From NCBI GenBank assembly GCA_949316495.1, contig OX439004.1, positions 17,405,267-17,469,266 of the forward strand: a DNA stretch of 64,000 bases, written 5' to 3'. Below are positions 26,401-35,159 of the stretch, in pieces. The DNA is from Amphiduros pacificus (lineage: Eukaryota; Annelida; Polychaeta; Phyllodocida; Hesionidae). Each line of letters opens with the position of its first letter. Position 1 is the first letter of the stretch. A program made the position numbers and the translations under genes. The notes under the pieces were generated by a model. That model was not told the origin of the DNA, made no database searches, and saw nothing but the letters and a program-made list of their open reading frames with translations.

Positions 26401-28342
26401 TATTTTGTCCCTCCTTCTCGCGACCCTTGCCTGTTATATGATTAGTATTTTGTCCCTCCTTCTCGCGACCCTTGCCTGTTATATGATTAGTATTTTGTCC
26501 CTCCTTCTCGCGTTCCTAATCTGTTATATGATTAGTATTTTGTCCCCCCTTCTCGTGTCCCTTATCTGTTATATGATTAGTATTTTGTCCCTCCTTCTCG
26601 CGACCCTTATCTGTTATATGATTAGTCTATGTCCCTCCTTCTCGCGACCCTTATCTGTTATATGATTAGTCTATGTCCCTCCTTCTCGCGTCCCTTATCT
26701 GTTATATGATTAGTATTTTGTCCCTCCTTCTAGCGACCCTTGCTTGTTACATGATTAGTATTTATGTTCAGTATTTTATCCATCCTTCTTGGTACTCTTG
26801 ACTGAAAAAAATCGGTTTAGCTAAATCATGAACAACATGTATTTTTTCTTTTCATCTTTACGTATCCCCTCTTGTCTTTCAAAAATACAGATCAGCCTTT
26901 TTTCATGAATTCTCTACTCCCTATATTTCTATCAGTTTATCTAGATTCACTGTATCATGACTAGTAGTCCATCCTCGCCAGCGTGTGTATCTGGGCTTCT
27001 CAGTGTGTATCAGGACAAATCTACCATCCATCTCTCCCTGACAGAGCTCATCATAACCTCTCACTGATCTATCCCTATCTCTGATCCATCATCCCCACCT
27101 ACCATCACCAAGGCCTAATCCAACAAAAGCACAATTATAGCTGGGTCCACGGCTTCATCTCTTCTCATCGACAACTGCCGTGGAATGGCAGTCCCTGTTT
27201 AGATACATTGAAATCTTGACACATCATCGTGACACGATACACTTTTGACCAGACAAGATGCAATTAACTTCTAATGAGTTGCCCCGCCTTTAATTCTTTA
27301 CAGTTGGAGAGTGATTATTTGATAGATAAGGAGATGTAAGAGAAGGTGGAGATGTTAATTTAGCTCCCGAGGGAGTTTCTGGCTGAGCCCAGCCTCCTGT
27401 AGATGTCTGGTATAAACGTTGGAGGTCTTATCTCCGGACATCTCGCCATCCCACGGTAAACCACCATTGTTGGTGTCTAACCGCCCTTCAAGCCAACATA
27501 CACACAAACTCCAGTTTTCCCCATAAAGAACCGGCTCACCGGAAACCAGAAAATGTGCTTGACCCGATAATACTTTGGAGTTCTTTATGAGTGGCAGGAA
27601 CGCTCTTGTGTTTACTCAAACTCTGGCAAAAGCAACATGTTTAAGATGAGAGGGATCAGATGGATGTGAAGAGTCACGATAGAAAGGTATCAACAATTGG
27701 CATAATGGTCACAGATACACGCATTATTGGGACTTGCCAAAGGAGAGGGCAATAAACCTAGAGGTGGATCACACTTCAATCCTGCTGCCCAAAATAGGAG
27801 ACACATTATTATATGAGCTCTATCGTTTCTTTGATAGTACCCCTGACGCGCCTAATTAGCAGATATAAGAAACAGAACCTTTCCTATTATTAGTTTATTA
27901 GTAGACACTCAGTCGCCTAAATATAGCACAAAGCCAATAAGGTAAGGGGTAGATGAGCAGAAAAGGTACGGTGAGGTGGGACACATTTTGATTCGATTCT
28001 CCTTTACCTCCATGATTATAATTATTCTACTAATTTCGGTCGGGGTCGGGTTCAAATATATTTCACGTTTATTCATGACACATTATTTGAGGCAATTCCG
28101 TTTTGTGCTATTTTATATTGGTGAACTCTCTGTGTTCGCTGTGTACTAATTGGATAAAAAGGTTTTATGCTAACTTAGCCAATAATGGGAGAAAGCTTCA
28201 TTTTCGTGGTTAAAATGCACTTCTAATGTTTGCTGTACATATTGATTGGTTTTTTAATGTGTGTTACAGATAAGAAACTTTTAATTACTTTCCCTATTGG
28301 CATCTAATGTGCAATGTGAGTGACAAACCATGATAAAAATTG

Positions 28343-28388
<46 letters not shown>

Positions 28389-28679
28389 CTGTTTTAACGA
28401 TCCCCCGGTGCCTTTTAATAGTATGAATGTAAATGTATTACTTTCTCTACCTGTAAAACCTACATTTATATATATATATATATTTTGCCAATATCTTGTG
28501 AAATGTATATTAAACAGATGAGAATTTCCTTTTTTTCTCTCTCATTTACCAATTGAAATCTATCTACCAAATAACTCTTCATGTTGAGCTGCGTCTCAAA
28601 TGTCTATTTGCCTATTTGCTGACAAAAAAGTGATCATAAGAATCGAGTTTCAATGATTTATGTGTAGAGTTTAACTGTC

Positions 28680-28730
<51 letters not shown>

Positions 28731-31700
28731 TATCTGTTTTAACGATCCCCCGGTGCCTTTTAATAGTATGAATGTAAATGTATTACTTTCTCTACCTGTA
28801 AAACCTACATTTATATATATATATATATTTTGCCAATATCTTGTGAAATGTATATTAAACAGATGAGAATTTCCTTTTTTTCTCTCTCATTTACCAATTG
28901 AAATCTATCTACCAAATAACTCTTCATGTTGAGCTGCGTCTCAAATGTCTATTTGCCTATTTGCTGACAAAAAAGTGATCATAAGAATCGAGTTTCAATG
29001 ATTTATGTGTAGAGTTTAACTGTAATTTCTTTGCACTTTTATAGATATATAGCCATATAAGTATTTGATATGTTTTTCATTTGATAAACATGCATGACAC
29101 CACCATGTATGACACCACCATGCATGACACCACCATGCATGACACCACCATGCATGACACCTCCATGCGTGACACCACCATGCATGACACCACCATGCAT
29201 GACACCACCATGCGTGATACCACCATGCATGACACCACCATGCATGACACCACCATGCATGACACCACCATGCGTGACACCACCATGCATGACACAACCA
29301 TGCATGACACCACCATGCGTGACACCACCATGCATGACACCACCATGCATGACACCACCATGCATGACACCACCATGCATGACACCACCATGCATGACAC
29401 CACCATGCGTGATACCACCATGCATGACACCACCATGCGTGACACCACCATGCATGACACCACCATGCATGACACCACCATGCATGACACCACCATGCAT
29501 GACACCACCATGCATGACACCACCATGCATGACACCACCATGCATGAAACCACCATGCATGACACCACCATGCACGACACCAATTTGTCACAACGTTTGT
29601 ATAATTATCTTATAAAATTAAGGATTATTTTAACTGTTTAGTCATAATTTGACTTTGTTGCATCAATGAACCGTCCTTTAGGAAACAATTAATTATTTCA
29701 GTGTGAGATACACTATTTTTACATAAATACACTGGGCTCCATCCTTTTTTAGACTGGGTCAGTCTTAACAAGCAGCTACTCATCAATGTTTAATAGATGT
29801 TATAATACCCCCGCAATAATTCTTATGTTTAACATTCATGCATTGAGGCAGCTATTATTGAGAAACGGTGAAGCAATTATTATTTAATGATCTTGGTTTT
29901 CATCAACAGTAGATCTTATTTCAAGCACTGTGAAACAGAATCACTTTCCAGATTTTTATGAATACATTTTGAACAAAACAGTCTCGAATCAAGCAATTAA
30001 GGTTGTCTTGTGTTATACAGAGTCGACAGTGTCAGTGGTAAGTAGAGAAGTCTCTTTCTCCCCGACTTACAAGGGTAAGCACTCTGTGGTCGTTCAGGGG
30101 TGTGAAGTCAGGGCCACCTAGACACACCCTACCCATGTCTGCCCACTGCTATGTCCCACCTCTAATAAGGCTGCCTGATAATTGGCACACCTACAGCAAC
30201 TTTGATTATCTATTTGGGCTTTAAGAATAAAAGGGCTTGCCTTAAAGCTTATGGTACCAATAGACAAATGTTCGGTTCTACAGAAAGTTCTAATGGATAC
30301 AAATCCTATGGTTGACGTTGACAACATATTATAATGATTGATTTATGAAGAGCAGATTCTAAAAGGGAGGTAACTCGTCAATAGTTCAGCATCAAGGTCT
30401 TACTTGCTAGATATCACTTCTAGTTTTAACAAGGGATGTGTACTGAGACAGTGGAAAGTGGAAAGCAGCAACAGATTTATAAGCCAACCACCTTGTTTTG
30501 GTCACTTCCTGATACAATACTTTACTTTCACCTTTGACTTAATTAATTGGACATTTATTATTTTGACATATGAAATTGGCTTTATTTGTTTTTTTTATAT
30601 TCTTTTTTGCACAAAACATATAAAACGCTTTTTTCTTCAAGGCAATTTCAGTCAAACATTATATATGCTTAACACTTGTCCATAAAATGTAAAACGTCGT
30701 CATCCCCACTTTGGCATTTGTCTGAACTGGTGAGTAGGGCATATATTCCAATAATGGAAAGAGGGCTATATTTGTATTCCTCAAGTGTCTCACAATTATG
30801 GTGAGAGCAATTTGGACAGGAATGTCAAACATTTAGTGGATTTGGAACTGCATGATACTTATCTTATAATCCCACCACTTTCTGTTTACTGCGAAGTGCT
30901 AAAGCCTAATAATACATACATGTATATAGCGGCATATATCAGACTCATAGAGTGTGTCATAATAACGGGATATGCTGCCAGACTTCATGATCATGTTAGG
31001 AAACTAAGCTATTGTGAGAGAACTCTCCACATTTAAAGTGGTCACCAGCCAGCAGAGGGATTGATATTTTCAGGTATAATCAAACAGTGCCTCCCTTTAT
31101 CCAATGAGTGTGCCCCTTTAGCTGAATGGAGGATAAAATGTTCCTATTACTCTTATAGAAATATCACGTCATGGTATGGCGAAACAATCTGCATTTGTTG
31201 TGTGAGTAAAGAGAACGCGGAGGAGAATGTGGCAGAGAATATGGTTACCTTCATATTTGAACATGAAGTAGACAGGGTTGTTGGGCGTTTTGCTGTTGAG
31301 TAGTCTCATTTCTAGCTGATTGGTGGCTGACGTGTACACATGGCGCTGTCTGCTCTTGCCGCCACAGACCGTCACACTGCGGGTACTGGGGGCCTCCCTG
31401 ATGGTGGCATACACTCGACATACCTGACAACATACAACCTGATTCTTCATGCTCAACCCTTAACATGAGTAAAATACGGCAACTTTTGCTGAGCATTAAA
31501 AGGATTTAGTTCACACAACATGTACTTAACCAATAAAATTACGAATCGAAAACCCAATATATCATTTAAGAACAATTTGAATTCCAATTATAGACATGGA
31601 AATATCAGTCTTTTCCAGCTTTGCTTACTTTTGTCTGGTCTGATGAATGTGGTTTGCTCCCATTTACTCGTAAAGCGAAGTCCAACAGCGTAACACTGAT

Positions 31701-34619
31701 TCTTTGACCCGGAAGGACTTTGATTATCCAAGGAGCATCTGTGATAAACAGAGTGCATGAAAAATACATCACATACGATCAACTATATATAAATATAGAT
31801 TTGCATTACATTGATATCTGTTATGATAATTGTTGCTTTAACACTTGTAATAATACTTTATGGGGTCATAATATTCACTCTCATGATTCAATCATAATTA
31901 TGTGACCGAAGTGTCAGCAATATTTGCCAGATGATATTACAAGCTTTGTTATCTGTTGTTAATCTCTGATCATGCTTTCTGTCATCATGGATGTTAATGA
32001 CCAAAAAAATTAAAAAAACTGTTGAGTGCATAATTGAATTGTTTCCATTAAATTAGCGAAAGTCTAAATAAATTGAACCAATCATGTATGATTATGTTTG
32101 CACTATAATGAGGATATTTTGTTCTTGGTGATAGTAAATGAAGGTGTTCATACCCGCTTGCTTACCGGCAGACCCACAGCCTGTCTCCTCGGCCACCACG
32201 CTGCCTATGTAGCCCCTGGCGTCAGTCAGGGTGGCCGACTGGTGTGCTCGACACGACGACCTCAGCGCCTTCGCCACTGAACCAAAAATATACAGCAAAC
32301 CCACAGCCATATCACACATTGTAGATTTTATATCATTAAAATAGTCTTTTGGATGGCATTCTTCACTGAATTAGTTTTCCTGAAGTTACAATATATAGTT
32401 AGACAAGTATAATCCTAATGAGTTTGTGATGGGTGGGAATTATGGCAACTCAGATAATATGACACAAATCTCTATGTCACCTATACAGGTTTTCGCATAT
32501 CTTGAGGACTTTGGAATGAGGTAGGAACGAGAGCATAACATTATTTTCCATTTAGTGCACTGTTATGATCACAATCAATCACTGTTAGTAGATAAAATTA
32601 ATTGCTGTACTTTTCATATCTTCTTTCATCTTTACCATCAAAACATTGATTTAATGATATCAGATGACACTAGGTTCACGCGTTATGGGAGGGACCTTCT
32701 ACATGCAGTGACAAAAGACAAGAAAACACAGAACCTTGCATGATCCAATTACAGCGGCAGTCTCCCTGTCAGCAAGATGGCCCTTCCCTGCAGCTGCTCT
32801 AATTGCTCATAATCCAATCATTCTTGATTGGTGTTCATAATCTTATTAAAGTCACATAATATTACCATCTAATGAGTGCTACAGAAGAGATGTGTTGAAG
32901 TACTTATGAAGTGGTTGCTAAATGTTTTTTGTCTATTTTCATACTCATAAGAAAGTTTCAAGGTTTTTTCGCTATGCTAAGCATAGCTTTTTGCATATTA
33001 GGGAAGATATTTTCTGTCATGTCATTCGGTCTGTCCGTTAACTTCCATCTTCTCTGAAACTATTGGTTGGAGTTCTTAGCTATTACATGTAGTGGGAAAG
33101 ATGTTTGTATTTTGATTGGTCGAAATTATCATCTGCTGTTGGAAAGGATTTAAATGATCATTTATGCAGCAATTTACATACATTTCCAGAAAATGTTCAC
33201 AAAATTACGCAAAGCAATAATCAGCATAGCCCTCAGGTAATTCACATATGTTCAATAATAGTATAAAGTGTTTGTTGGTCAAATCAATGTTCCTCTGTTA
33301 TATTTCTCAGATATTCAAAGTACAAGCCAGTGTGTGTGATAGGGTGTCACGTGACAATTCTGATGTCCTCCCTGCGGTAGGACCACTTTTATGTCACAAA
33401 ACAATAGAGCTCTGCCTCCATCATCATATTAACGCCTCTCTGATTTTAGGCGACTGCCTGTCAGCTGAGATTTGTATAAAAAGCGGTGCTAGTGTGGCAT
33501 GTTCTCATTTGTCCTTTGTGCGAACTGGCCTGAGGTGATATTAATCAATGTGAGGGGAAATGAATATATAGAATGTAAAACACAGGCTCGACCGTCAGGA
33601 GGAAATCACATATGTCAGTACTTTTGTCCTGTGATGCCCGTTTAGGCAGAGGCCATTGAAATATTATTTCCCAATCGTGTATTAATAACAAAGGGCATAA
33701 TCACATCATTCATTTTAAAATGTAGGATCTAATAAATATTTGTTCAAATTGTGAAGTAAAGTGTTTATGGATATCTTTTGGATATGTCAGCTGAGCAATC
33801 CCTTCACCCATTGAAGTATCGGCACCCACAACATAAGAATAGGTTCATAAGGCATTGTAACAGTCAAAGGAATAGCGAGTGCAGTTGTATTTTGATAAAT
33901 TTCTTATTAATTATAAAAGAGACAAACATTTTCATATCAAAATTCTATTATGACCTATATGAATATGCCAAATCTGGGATAGAATAAGTTTCGAAAGCAA
34001 ATACGTATAACTTAAGATTTATCGTTTTCTAAAAAAGATAAAAATTTGAATTGTATTTGAATTGATATGGCTAATAATTCCTTGTTTATCGTATACGCAA
34101 AGTCATAGTTAATCAACGAACCATTTCTTGTTTTTAAGTGTAAAAACGCAACACAACATTTATCTCCATGGAAAGCTTTAGAAATTGACTTGGCCGCAGT
34201 CATCACTTTTCCCTGCTAAGCAGAGGTAGTCTTGACTAATTCTATTATACAGAACAGCATTCTTTATAAATATACGAAAAGTTTCCAAGAAATACAAGTC
34301 GGGTCACATTGCAAAAAGCACTTTTCGCTTGTTCAAATTGATATCATAACGTCAATCTTGAGTCTCAGAATTTTACTGCAATTTGAAATGTTTTTTAACT
34401 CACGTAATGCAGACCACATTAATTAAGGCACGTTACACTTGCAACATTACACGTATATGTTGTTTGGCAAAACCATTAATCATCAGCTCCGATGATAGGT
34501 TGCCTCTGTGGGAAATGTATCTCGATAATATGCCTTCATGGAATTACTATTATGCTACTATATAGCCAGCTACATGGCAGGATTAAGCAGATTACGCATT
34601 ACCACAAGAGAACAACATG

Positions 34620-34713
<94 letters not shown>

Positions 34714-35159
34714 AACTCAGTAAATTGAAGAAACTCGTATTTTTCAGAGTAAGATATGAAAACACATTGATTCTGCTATATTGGTTATATATTGGGTTTC
34801 CATGATGGTGTTTTTAGCTTGATTTTATGGATGCATGTAGCTATCCGGCGGGAAGGTAAGGAGAACTGATGTACCTGAGATGCACTTGTAGCTGACAGTG
34901 AGGAAGGATTTCAAATCCTCGTGACAGGGCTGGATGCTCTCAAAAGCATCATCCAGAACCCTCACGTTACATATCCGTCGCCCAGAGCACAGCATGTCCA
35001 GGTGTTCCAGAACATCTCGTCCACAACCAATGTAACCAAAGTTTTCCCGGACGCAGCGGTTAACGCGCATGCGTCCATATTTGGCAGACTGCATCACGAT
35101 GACCTCATCTTTTTCACATCGAGGCTGAAAGTAGTCCGCTTGACAAAAGTCTTGGGGTC
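4647..35159 (-). CDS. SUEL-lectin / CUB / sushi single-pass membrane receptor (eight 3' exons, 5' end missing)
   Basis: Eight exons join with consistent phase: 34875-35159, 32166-32276, 31629-31738, 31249-31423, 17491-17643, 11859-11918, 11264-11345 and 4647-5268. Together they give 531 residues plus a stop. Counting from the first visible residue, a SUEL/rhamnose-binding lectin domain covers about 1-94, a CUB domain with four cysteines 103-226, a short CCP module 230-275, a stalk 278-298, one transmembrane helix 301-322 and a cytoplasmic tail 323-531. This predicts a type I surface protein that binds carbohydrate or protein ligands. The exon with the signal peptide was not found. The first visible exon begins in phase 1, so at least one coding exon lies further upstream. 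I do not recognise a named orthologue. The domain order is read from sequence; ligand and pathway are unknown. Introns range from 205 bp to 13.6 kb. Confidence 0.88.
5503..6316. repeat. 33-bp minisatellite with an alternating two-type (66-bp) left half
   Basis: About 24 units of 33 bp are built on GGGGACGTCAATGAAGCCTG followed by AATGGGGAGTAAG. In the left half this type alternates with a related unit carrying GAGGACCTCCAATGAAG, making a 66-bp dimer. The right half is nearly pure first-type monomer. The array lies in the last intron of the receptor gene. Confidence 0.95.
6317..7118. other. Intronic sequence, nothing recognised
   Basis: Unique AT-rich intron sequence of the receptor gene. No open frame with coding character and no repeat structure was seen on either strand. 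Confidence 0.6.
7119..7370. repeat. Short minisatellite, 36-40 bp units
   Basis: About six units share GTGACAATGCCA and a later CTGCTTTTGAGTCA. The first two contain GATCAGATA, and three near-identical 40-bp ones contain TGCACACCAGAAAA. The last units are diverged. The array is intronic, left of the Academ-like element. Confidence 0.9.
8487..8493 (+). promoter_or_regulatory. TATA box upstream of the transposon nuclease ORF
   Basis: TATAAAA lies 67 bases before the ATG at 8560. The surrounding GAGGCTATAAAACCTC has a weak inverted symmetry. The position suits a short 5' leader, but use is untested. Confidence 0.4.
8560..9591 (+). CDS. FEN/XRN-superfamily nuclease-like protein of a DNA transposon
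   Basis: A single uninterrupted frame of 343 residues starts at an ATG in a good Kozak context (CACCATGG). Two segments match the 5'-nuclease (FEN1/XPG/XRN, PIN-fold) superfamily. SGDIDAVIAHIFAISL (about residues 85-100) resembles the metal-binding DxD strand. GGNDFLPGYFGIS (about 156-168) resembles the GNDFLPH of XRN exonucleases and the GxDY of FEN1. The canonical N-terminal nuclease region is missing, so the domain is probably incomplete. The basic C-terminus (TKRRRITKRKLNLS) looks like a nuclear localisation signal. An AATAAA follows at 9617. It lies between the inverted repeats of the 7703-10265 element, so it is read as transposon cargo or a fragment of its transposase, not a host gene. 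Catalytic activity is uncertain. Confidence 0.75.
   Translation: MAALSKLFNIIESDDGNWVDLEDFFTYLNAEYQTYDKCKKVRRRQILNDGKCFKNGSKVSPEMSQVDWVVNNMSAGENIVSVVTSGDIDAVIAHIFAISLKCPRRNDGSFPCEVHVFLQKPGRRYDIYNVTSIIHKLEHKYGPQGGVKAAAVLCMGGNDFLPGYFGISHLAIASLAMNNAYFCQRLISVRDGHVTLNTEIYLELIKFLYCPKRLNAAETHINDVRIATIQTQKAGKLQRLYRNPQLWMPPVTALVEMAKLTNLQLSYLMTAGDPEAVLPHFLTPGCLVKSAQGNVSFYLGPHSHVEEAAIIRQASQKRPAPTTSHNECDTKRRRITKRKLNLS
9617..9622 (+). terminator. Candidate polyadenylation signal for the nuclease ORF
   Basis: AATAAA lies 26 bases after the TAA stop, inside the transposon. The spacing suits a compact transposon transcript. Confidence 0.4.
9634..9709. repeat. 19-bp tandem repeat, four units
   Basis: GATGATTTGTATATAAAAT repeats four times at 19-bp spacing, with one G/A difference. 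It lies within the transposon, downstream of its ORF. Confidence 0.9.
10277..10300. repeat. 24-bp palindrome just outside the transposon
   Basis: The arms TTGTGGTGGAA and TTCCACCACAA are exact complements with a two-base spacer. The palindrome begins 7 bases beyond the right TATC of the 7703-10265 element. Confidence 0.7.
10301..11263. other. Intronic sequence with an imperfect inverted repeat
   Basis: No coding exon seen. At about 10723-10796 a long imperfect inverted repeat is visible: GGAATTCC and CCACCAGAGG on the left answer CCTCTGGTGG and GGAATTCC on the right. It could be a small foldback element. The rest is unremarkable AT-rich intron. Confidence 0.5.
11264..11345 (-). CDS. Receptor exon 7: transmembrane helix
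   Basis: The acceptor TTTTTGTTGCAG and donor AA|GTAAGT bound an 82-bp exon. It encodes ISVMVVIVLAITIGLMVL followed by ALGLYCMKK: about 21 uninterrupted hydrophobic residues and then lysines, a classic single-pass helix with a stop-transfer signal. It enters in phase 1 (G|AA) and leaves in phase 2 (AA|A), matching both neighbours. Confidence 0.93.
11564..11640. repeat. Dispersed repeat, copy 2 (uninterrupted)
   Basis: TTAATGGCACTGAATGACCT and TTAATGTG match the sequence right of the TTAA element at 1730. Here it is continuous with upstream ACAAACC, so it serves as an empty site for that insertion. It lies in the intron between the stalk and transmembrane exons. Confidence 0.55.
11859..11918 (-). 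CDS. Receptor exon 6: extracellular stalk
   Basis: A 60-bp exon lies between the acceptor GTGTTTACAG and the donor TTTG|GTAAGA. It encodes VADSVTGNQEDNAVVSMSF, a short polar linker between the sushi module and the membrane. It has no cysteines and no N-glycosylation sequon. Both phases are 1, consistent with neighbours. Confidence 0.85.
11919..13219. other. Intronic sequence, nothing recognised
   Basis: Unique sequence at the 3' end of the 5.6 kb intron. No exon with matching phase, no transposon ends and no repeat array was found. Confidence 0.6.
13220..13430. repeat. Diverged 33-bp units at the left edge of the main array
   Basis: About six units with exact 33-bp spacing carry TGATGTTTACAATTGACATG and a TTGCAGGGTGAAT core. 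Period and layout match the adjoining array (ATTCATCATGCTGTGGGGTGATATG), so these look like older, unhomogenised members of the same array. Confidence 0.8.
13431..16640. repeat. Large 33-bp minisatellite with higher-order structure
   Basis: About 97 units of 33 bp share TTCATCATGCTGTGGGGTGA. They differ chiefly at one place (TGCCTGATA, TGTTTGATA, TGCCTGCTA or TGCTTGATA). A diverged cassette of about 130 bp, with TATTTTTGCTGTGG and GTGTTGGGATGTTATATTA, recurs near 13440, 15052, 16270 and 16402 and divides the array into blocks. Since 33 is 11 codons, all frames without a stop stay open for hundreds of codons; these are not genes. The array fills more than half of the intron between the sushi and stalk exons. 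Confidence 0.97.
16641..16800. repeat. Decayed right edge of the 33-bp array
   Basis: Fragments such as GATATGTTAAG, GTGATTTGCTTGAGATATG and AGGTGATATCCTCGACATAT still echo the 33-bp unit with rising divergence to the right. Confidence 0.5.
16801..17490. other. Intronic sequence, nothing recognised
   Basis: Unique intron sequence between the 33-bp array and the sushi exon. The plus-strand open frame here is antisense to the exon and shows no domain. Confidence 0.6.
17491..17643 (-). CDS. Receptor exon 5: short sushi (CCP) domain
   Basis: A 153-bp exon lies between the acceptor TGTTTTTGCAG and the donor GAGA|GTAAGTG. It encodes one CCP-like module: CPKLPEPANGWV at the start, then GCHEKQKSW, LHCNGTKWVGEYGNC. 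Four cysteines, the LPxPxNG opening and the GxxW...GxxGxC close match sushi repeats of complement-control proteins. At about 46 residues it is shorter than the usual ~60. NGT and NCS are possible N-glycosylation sites. Phase 1 at both ends is typical of shuffled extracellular modules. Confidence 0.88.
18210..18270. repeat. Dispersed repeat, copy 3 (diverged)
   Basis: ATTGGCACCGAACGAATTCATTACGT and a following TTGCTGTGC align, with many mismatches, to the copies at 1730 and 11564 (AATGGCACTGAATGACCTTAATGTG, TTGATGTGC). Confidence 0.35.
20416..20452. repeat. (TA)n microsatellite
   Basis: About 17 uninterrupted TA units within the 13.6 kb intron. Confidence 0.95.
23071..26763. repeat. 45-bp minisatellite, about 82 units, with ~1.08 kb higher-order repeat
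   Basis: Each unit reads TATTTTGTCCCTCCTTCTCG, then CGACCCTTATCTGTTATATG, ATTAG. Units differ mostly at the CGCG core (CGCG, CACG, TGCG, CGTG, CGCA) and at CTTAT/CTTGC. A rare unit with TCTATGTCCC, followed by a C-rich unit, occurs at about 24510 and again 1080 bp (24 units) later. As 45 is 15 codons, the plus strand stays open for 1208 codons (23039-26665) as a hydrophobic 15-residue repeat. I treat this as a by-product. The array lies within the 13.6 kb receptor intron. Confidence 0.97.
26764..28347. other. Unique intronic block, possible regulatory sequence
   Basis: The only long complex, non-repetitive stretch in the 13.6 kb intron, with higher GC than its surroundings at about 26960-27700. 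No open frame or splice-bounded exon was seen. It holds several AT-core homeobox-type sites (TAATTA, CTAATTAG) and GATA motifs (TGATAGATAAGGAGATG). This makes it a candidate enhancer, by inference only. Confidence 0.3.
28348..28384. repeat. (TG)n microsatellite, first
   Basis: About 17 TG units; part of the duplicated 345-bp segment. Confidence 0.95.
28388..29023. repeat. Tandem duplication, 345-bp offset
   Basis: The segment 28388-28678 is repeated at 28733-29023, apparently base for base, including an internal 15-base AT run. The copies are separated by a second (TG)n tract (about 28693-28729) that matches the one left of copy 1. This points to a very recent unequal exchange between TG tracts, or to an assembly artefact. 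Confidence 0.93.
29084..29584. repeat. 15-bp minisatellite, about 33 units
   Basis: The unit is CATGCATGACACCAC. Several units carry CATGCGTGAC, a CpG in place of CpA. Open frames on both strands (MHGGV, CMTPP, HDTTM repeats) follow from the 5-codon period and are not called. Confidence 0.97.
29585..31248. other. Right part of the 13.6 kb intron, nothing recognised
   Basis: AT-rich intron up to the donor of the last CUB exon. No exon with phase compatible with its neighbours was found, and none is needed because the flanking exons join in phase. Confidence 0.6.
31249..31423 (-). CDS. Receptor exon 4: C-terminal half of the CUB domain
   Basis: A 175-bp exon lies between the acceptor TATGTTGTCAG and the donor GAAG|GTAACC. 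It encodes VCRVYATIREAPSTRSVTVC, then GGKSRQRHVYTSATNQLEMR and a final VYFMFKYE. The C...VTVCGG cysteine pair, YTSxxNxLEMR and the FMFKYE ending are the conserved second half of CUB domains. It enters in phase 0 and leaves in phase 1. Confidence 0.93.
31629..31738 (-). CDS. Receptor exon 3: middle of the CUB domain
   Basis: A 110-bp exon lies between the acceptor GTTTATCACAG and the donor AAAA|GTAAGC. It encodes APWIIKVLPGQRISVTLLDF followed by ALRVNGSKPHSSDQTK. PWxIxxxPGQRIxxTLxDF is the signature central strand pair of CUB domains. NGS is a possible N-glycosylation site. It enters in phase 1 (G|AT) and leaves in phase 0. Confidence 0.93.
32166..32276 (-). CDS. Receptor exon 2: N-terminal part of the CUB domain
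   Basis: A 111-bp exon lies between the acceptor TTTTTGGTTCAG and the donor GCCG|GTAAGC. It encodes AKALRSSCRAHQSATLTDAR followed by GYIGSVVAEETGCGSA. The first cysteine, TLxxARGYIGSVV and the GCGS second cysteine match the opening of CUB domains. Joined to exon 3 it reads CGSADAPWII, as expected for the fold. Phase 1 at both ends. Confidence 0.93.
32277..34620. other. Intron between lectin and CUB exons
   Basis: No extra exon with matching phase seen. A small perfect palindrome GCTATGC-TAA-GCATAGC lies at about 32973-32989, before a stretch rich in TGTCC/GTCCG that may belong to a dispersed element. Nothing else is recognised. Confidence 0.5.
34621..34711. repeat. (TA)n microsatellite, about 45 units
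   Basis: Uninterrupted TA run, 164 bp from the lectin exon donor, inside the intron. Confidence 0.97.
34875..35159 (-). CDS. Receptor exon 1 of those visible: SUEL/rhamnose-binding lectin domain
   Basis: A 285-bp exon lies between the acceptor ATATGTTTCAG and the donor CTCAG|GTACAT. It encodes 94 residues forming one complete SUEL-type lectin domain. Landmarks are EVIVMQSAKYGRM, C-V near residues 35-36, GYIGCGRDVL, CSGRRICNVRVLDD, PCHEDLKSFLTVSYKC. The pattern and cysteine order match the lectin domains of sea-urchin egg lectin, latrophilins and EVA-1, which bind rhamnose/galactose or protein partners. Phase 1 on entry (x|GA) means a further upstream coding exon must exist. Ligand specificity cannot be told from sequence. 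Confidence 0.93.

Noticed and set aside
23039-26665. 1208-codon open frame with a hydrophobic 15-residue repeat
   Set aside because: The unit is exactly 45 bp and near-identical throughout, so any frame without a stop stays open. It lies in an intron of an opposite-strand gene, has no non-repeat domain, and silent versus replacement changes show no visible bias.
29016-29641. His/Trp-, Gly- and Pro-rich repeat proteins
   Set aside because: Five frames are open together over a 15-bp repeat; no coding evidence.
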